64,000 bases of DNA from Mycolicibacterium anyangense. Lineage in GTDB: Bacteria > Actinomycetota > Actinomycetes > Mycobacteriales > Mycobacteriaceae. Positions 63,449-64,000 of this stretch are shown one piece after another. The stretch lies in assembly GCF_010731855.1 (NCBI RefSeq), contig NZ_AP022620.1, positions 2,728,001-2,792,000 on the forward strand, written 5' to 3'. Positions within the stretch are counted from its first letter, which is position 1. Every line of letters starts with the position of its first letter. Under the pieces are notes generated by a model. That model ran no database searches. It was not told the DNA's origin and was given only the letters and a program-made list of their open reading frames with translations. The position numbers were made by a program, and so were the translations under genes.

Positions 63449-64000
63449 CAACACGCACTCCCCGGCATCGGGATGCACACGTCGGTTGCGAGCAGTTCTG
63501 GCCGCGCGTTCTGAGCGTCGAGAACGCGATCTAGCTTGTCACGTACCCGACGGAGTCCACGAACGATGATGCCGCTCCGATCGGCCCAACTCCGGAAAAT
63601 CGCCTGCCAGTTGTGGATCTTCTCCAGGAACCGCTCCCGATGTGCGTTGTAGAACGGCGCGATGGGCCCAATGGCGTCGCCGAGATCGCCCATGCCCATC
63701 AACGCAGCGCCGAACCCCTTGCCATACACCGTCAACGTCTGCTCGAGTATCGAGACTTTGGAGATCACCTCCTTGAGTTCGGCGGTTGAGTTACTCAATT
63801 CCTGGATGTACTCGTCGGAGAGATTCAGGATCGCCGAAATCTGACCGCGCTGCTTGTCGATCGTCTGGGTCAACGAATTGCCGGCGTTGATCACCGCACT
63901 CAGCGAATCGACGTTGGTACCGGTCAATCCCTTCGAGATCTCATCCAGGGATTCGTTGATCGGCTTCGTCTTGATCTGATCTGTGATCGACACCGCATCG
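63448..64000 (-). CDS. MCE-family protein, C-terminal part (probably MceC), continues beyond the window
   Basis: Only the last 183 or so codons are inside the window; the frame is open to base 64000 and the gene's start lies outside. The visible part is helical stalk: LSAVINAGNSLTQTIDKQRG, LSDEYIQELSNSTAELKEVI, YGKGFGAALMGMGDLGDAIG, ending in LLATDVCIPMPGSAC with two cysteines. This matches the C-terminal region of MceC-type subunits. The stop overlaps the mceD start by one base. The missing N-terminal part should hold the MCE domain and membrane helix. Confidence 0.85.
   Translation of the reverse strand, partial: DAVSITDQIKTKPINESLDEISKGLTGTNVDSLSAVINAGNSLTQTIDKQRGQISAILNLSDEYIQELSNSTAELKEVISKVSILEQTLTVYGKGFGAALMGMGDLGDAIGPIAPFYNAHRERFLEKIHNWQAIFRSWADRSGIIVRGLRRVRDKLDRVLDAQNARPELLATDVCIPMPGSAC

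Overview
The window comes from a high-GC actinobacterium, almost certainly a fast-growing mycobacterium (Mycolicibacterium). Supporting signs are an MspA-type outer-membrane porin, mycothiol (mshB), F420 (fbiC) and PIM/LAM (lpqW, pimE) genes, PGRS-type glycine-rich proteins, WS/DGAT, MmpS-like and Mce proteins. From memory of the M. tuberculosis H37Rv gene order, the left two thirds is a rearranged version of the Rv1178-Rv1155 block: aminotransferase, fdxC, fadH, fbiC, Rv1171-like, mshB, lpqW, typA, mutT2, a pterin dehydratase, pimE, Rv1158c/Rv1157c-like and an Rv1155-like protein.

Layout. 1-12.3 kb: tail of a PucR-type regulator, MspA porin, aminotransferase, ferredoxin, dienoyl-CoA reductase, FO synthase, an Ala-rich secreted protein, mshB, a ClC channel. 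12.5-19.3 kb: a methyltransferase, purU, then a cluster of secreted low-complexity proteins, including a PGRS protein with a signal peptide instead of a PE domain and two proteins with a common 8-3-8 upstream repeat; one of the two carries an apparent single-base frameshift. 19.3-31.8 kb: lpqW, typA, a CYP142-like P450, mutT2, a 1079-residue PGRS protein ending in a C39-like cysteine-peptidase domain, pterin dehydratase, pimE, two Ala/Pro-rich secreted proteins. 31.8-42.6 kb: WS/DGAT, a DUF1059 mini-protein, an HhH-GPD protein, a DUF732 protein, a LytS/LytTR two-component system next to two carboxylate-symporter modules, an MFS exporter whose start codon lies in a long inverted repeat, DUF5302 and an Rv1155-like flavin/F420 protein.

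42.6-57.3 kb is an accessory lipid/steroid-type catabolic island that by eye is less GC-extreme. It holds two LLM F420-dependent oxidoreductases, a tandem Lrp regulator, a FadD, two SDRs, an acyl-CoA dehydrogenase pair with an enoyl-CoA hydratase, a TetR regulator with three evenly spaced palindromes, an ACAD10/11-like dehydrogenase, an MDR dehydrogenase, an IS5-type transposase scrap and a decayed phosphotransferase pseudogene. A KstR2-like box lies directly before one SDR. 57.4-64 kb is the 3' half of an mce operon (mceC to mceF, overlapping stop/start codons) followed by a Mce-associated membrane protein, secreted proteins and an MmpS-like protein, which would supply lipid import for the catabolic island.

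No tRNA, rRNA, CRISPR array or intact insertion sequence was found. All assignments come from reading motifs and recalled family sequences; no database search was possible.
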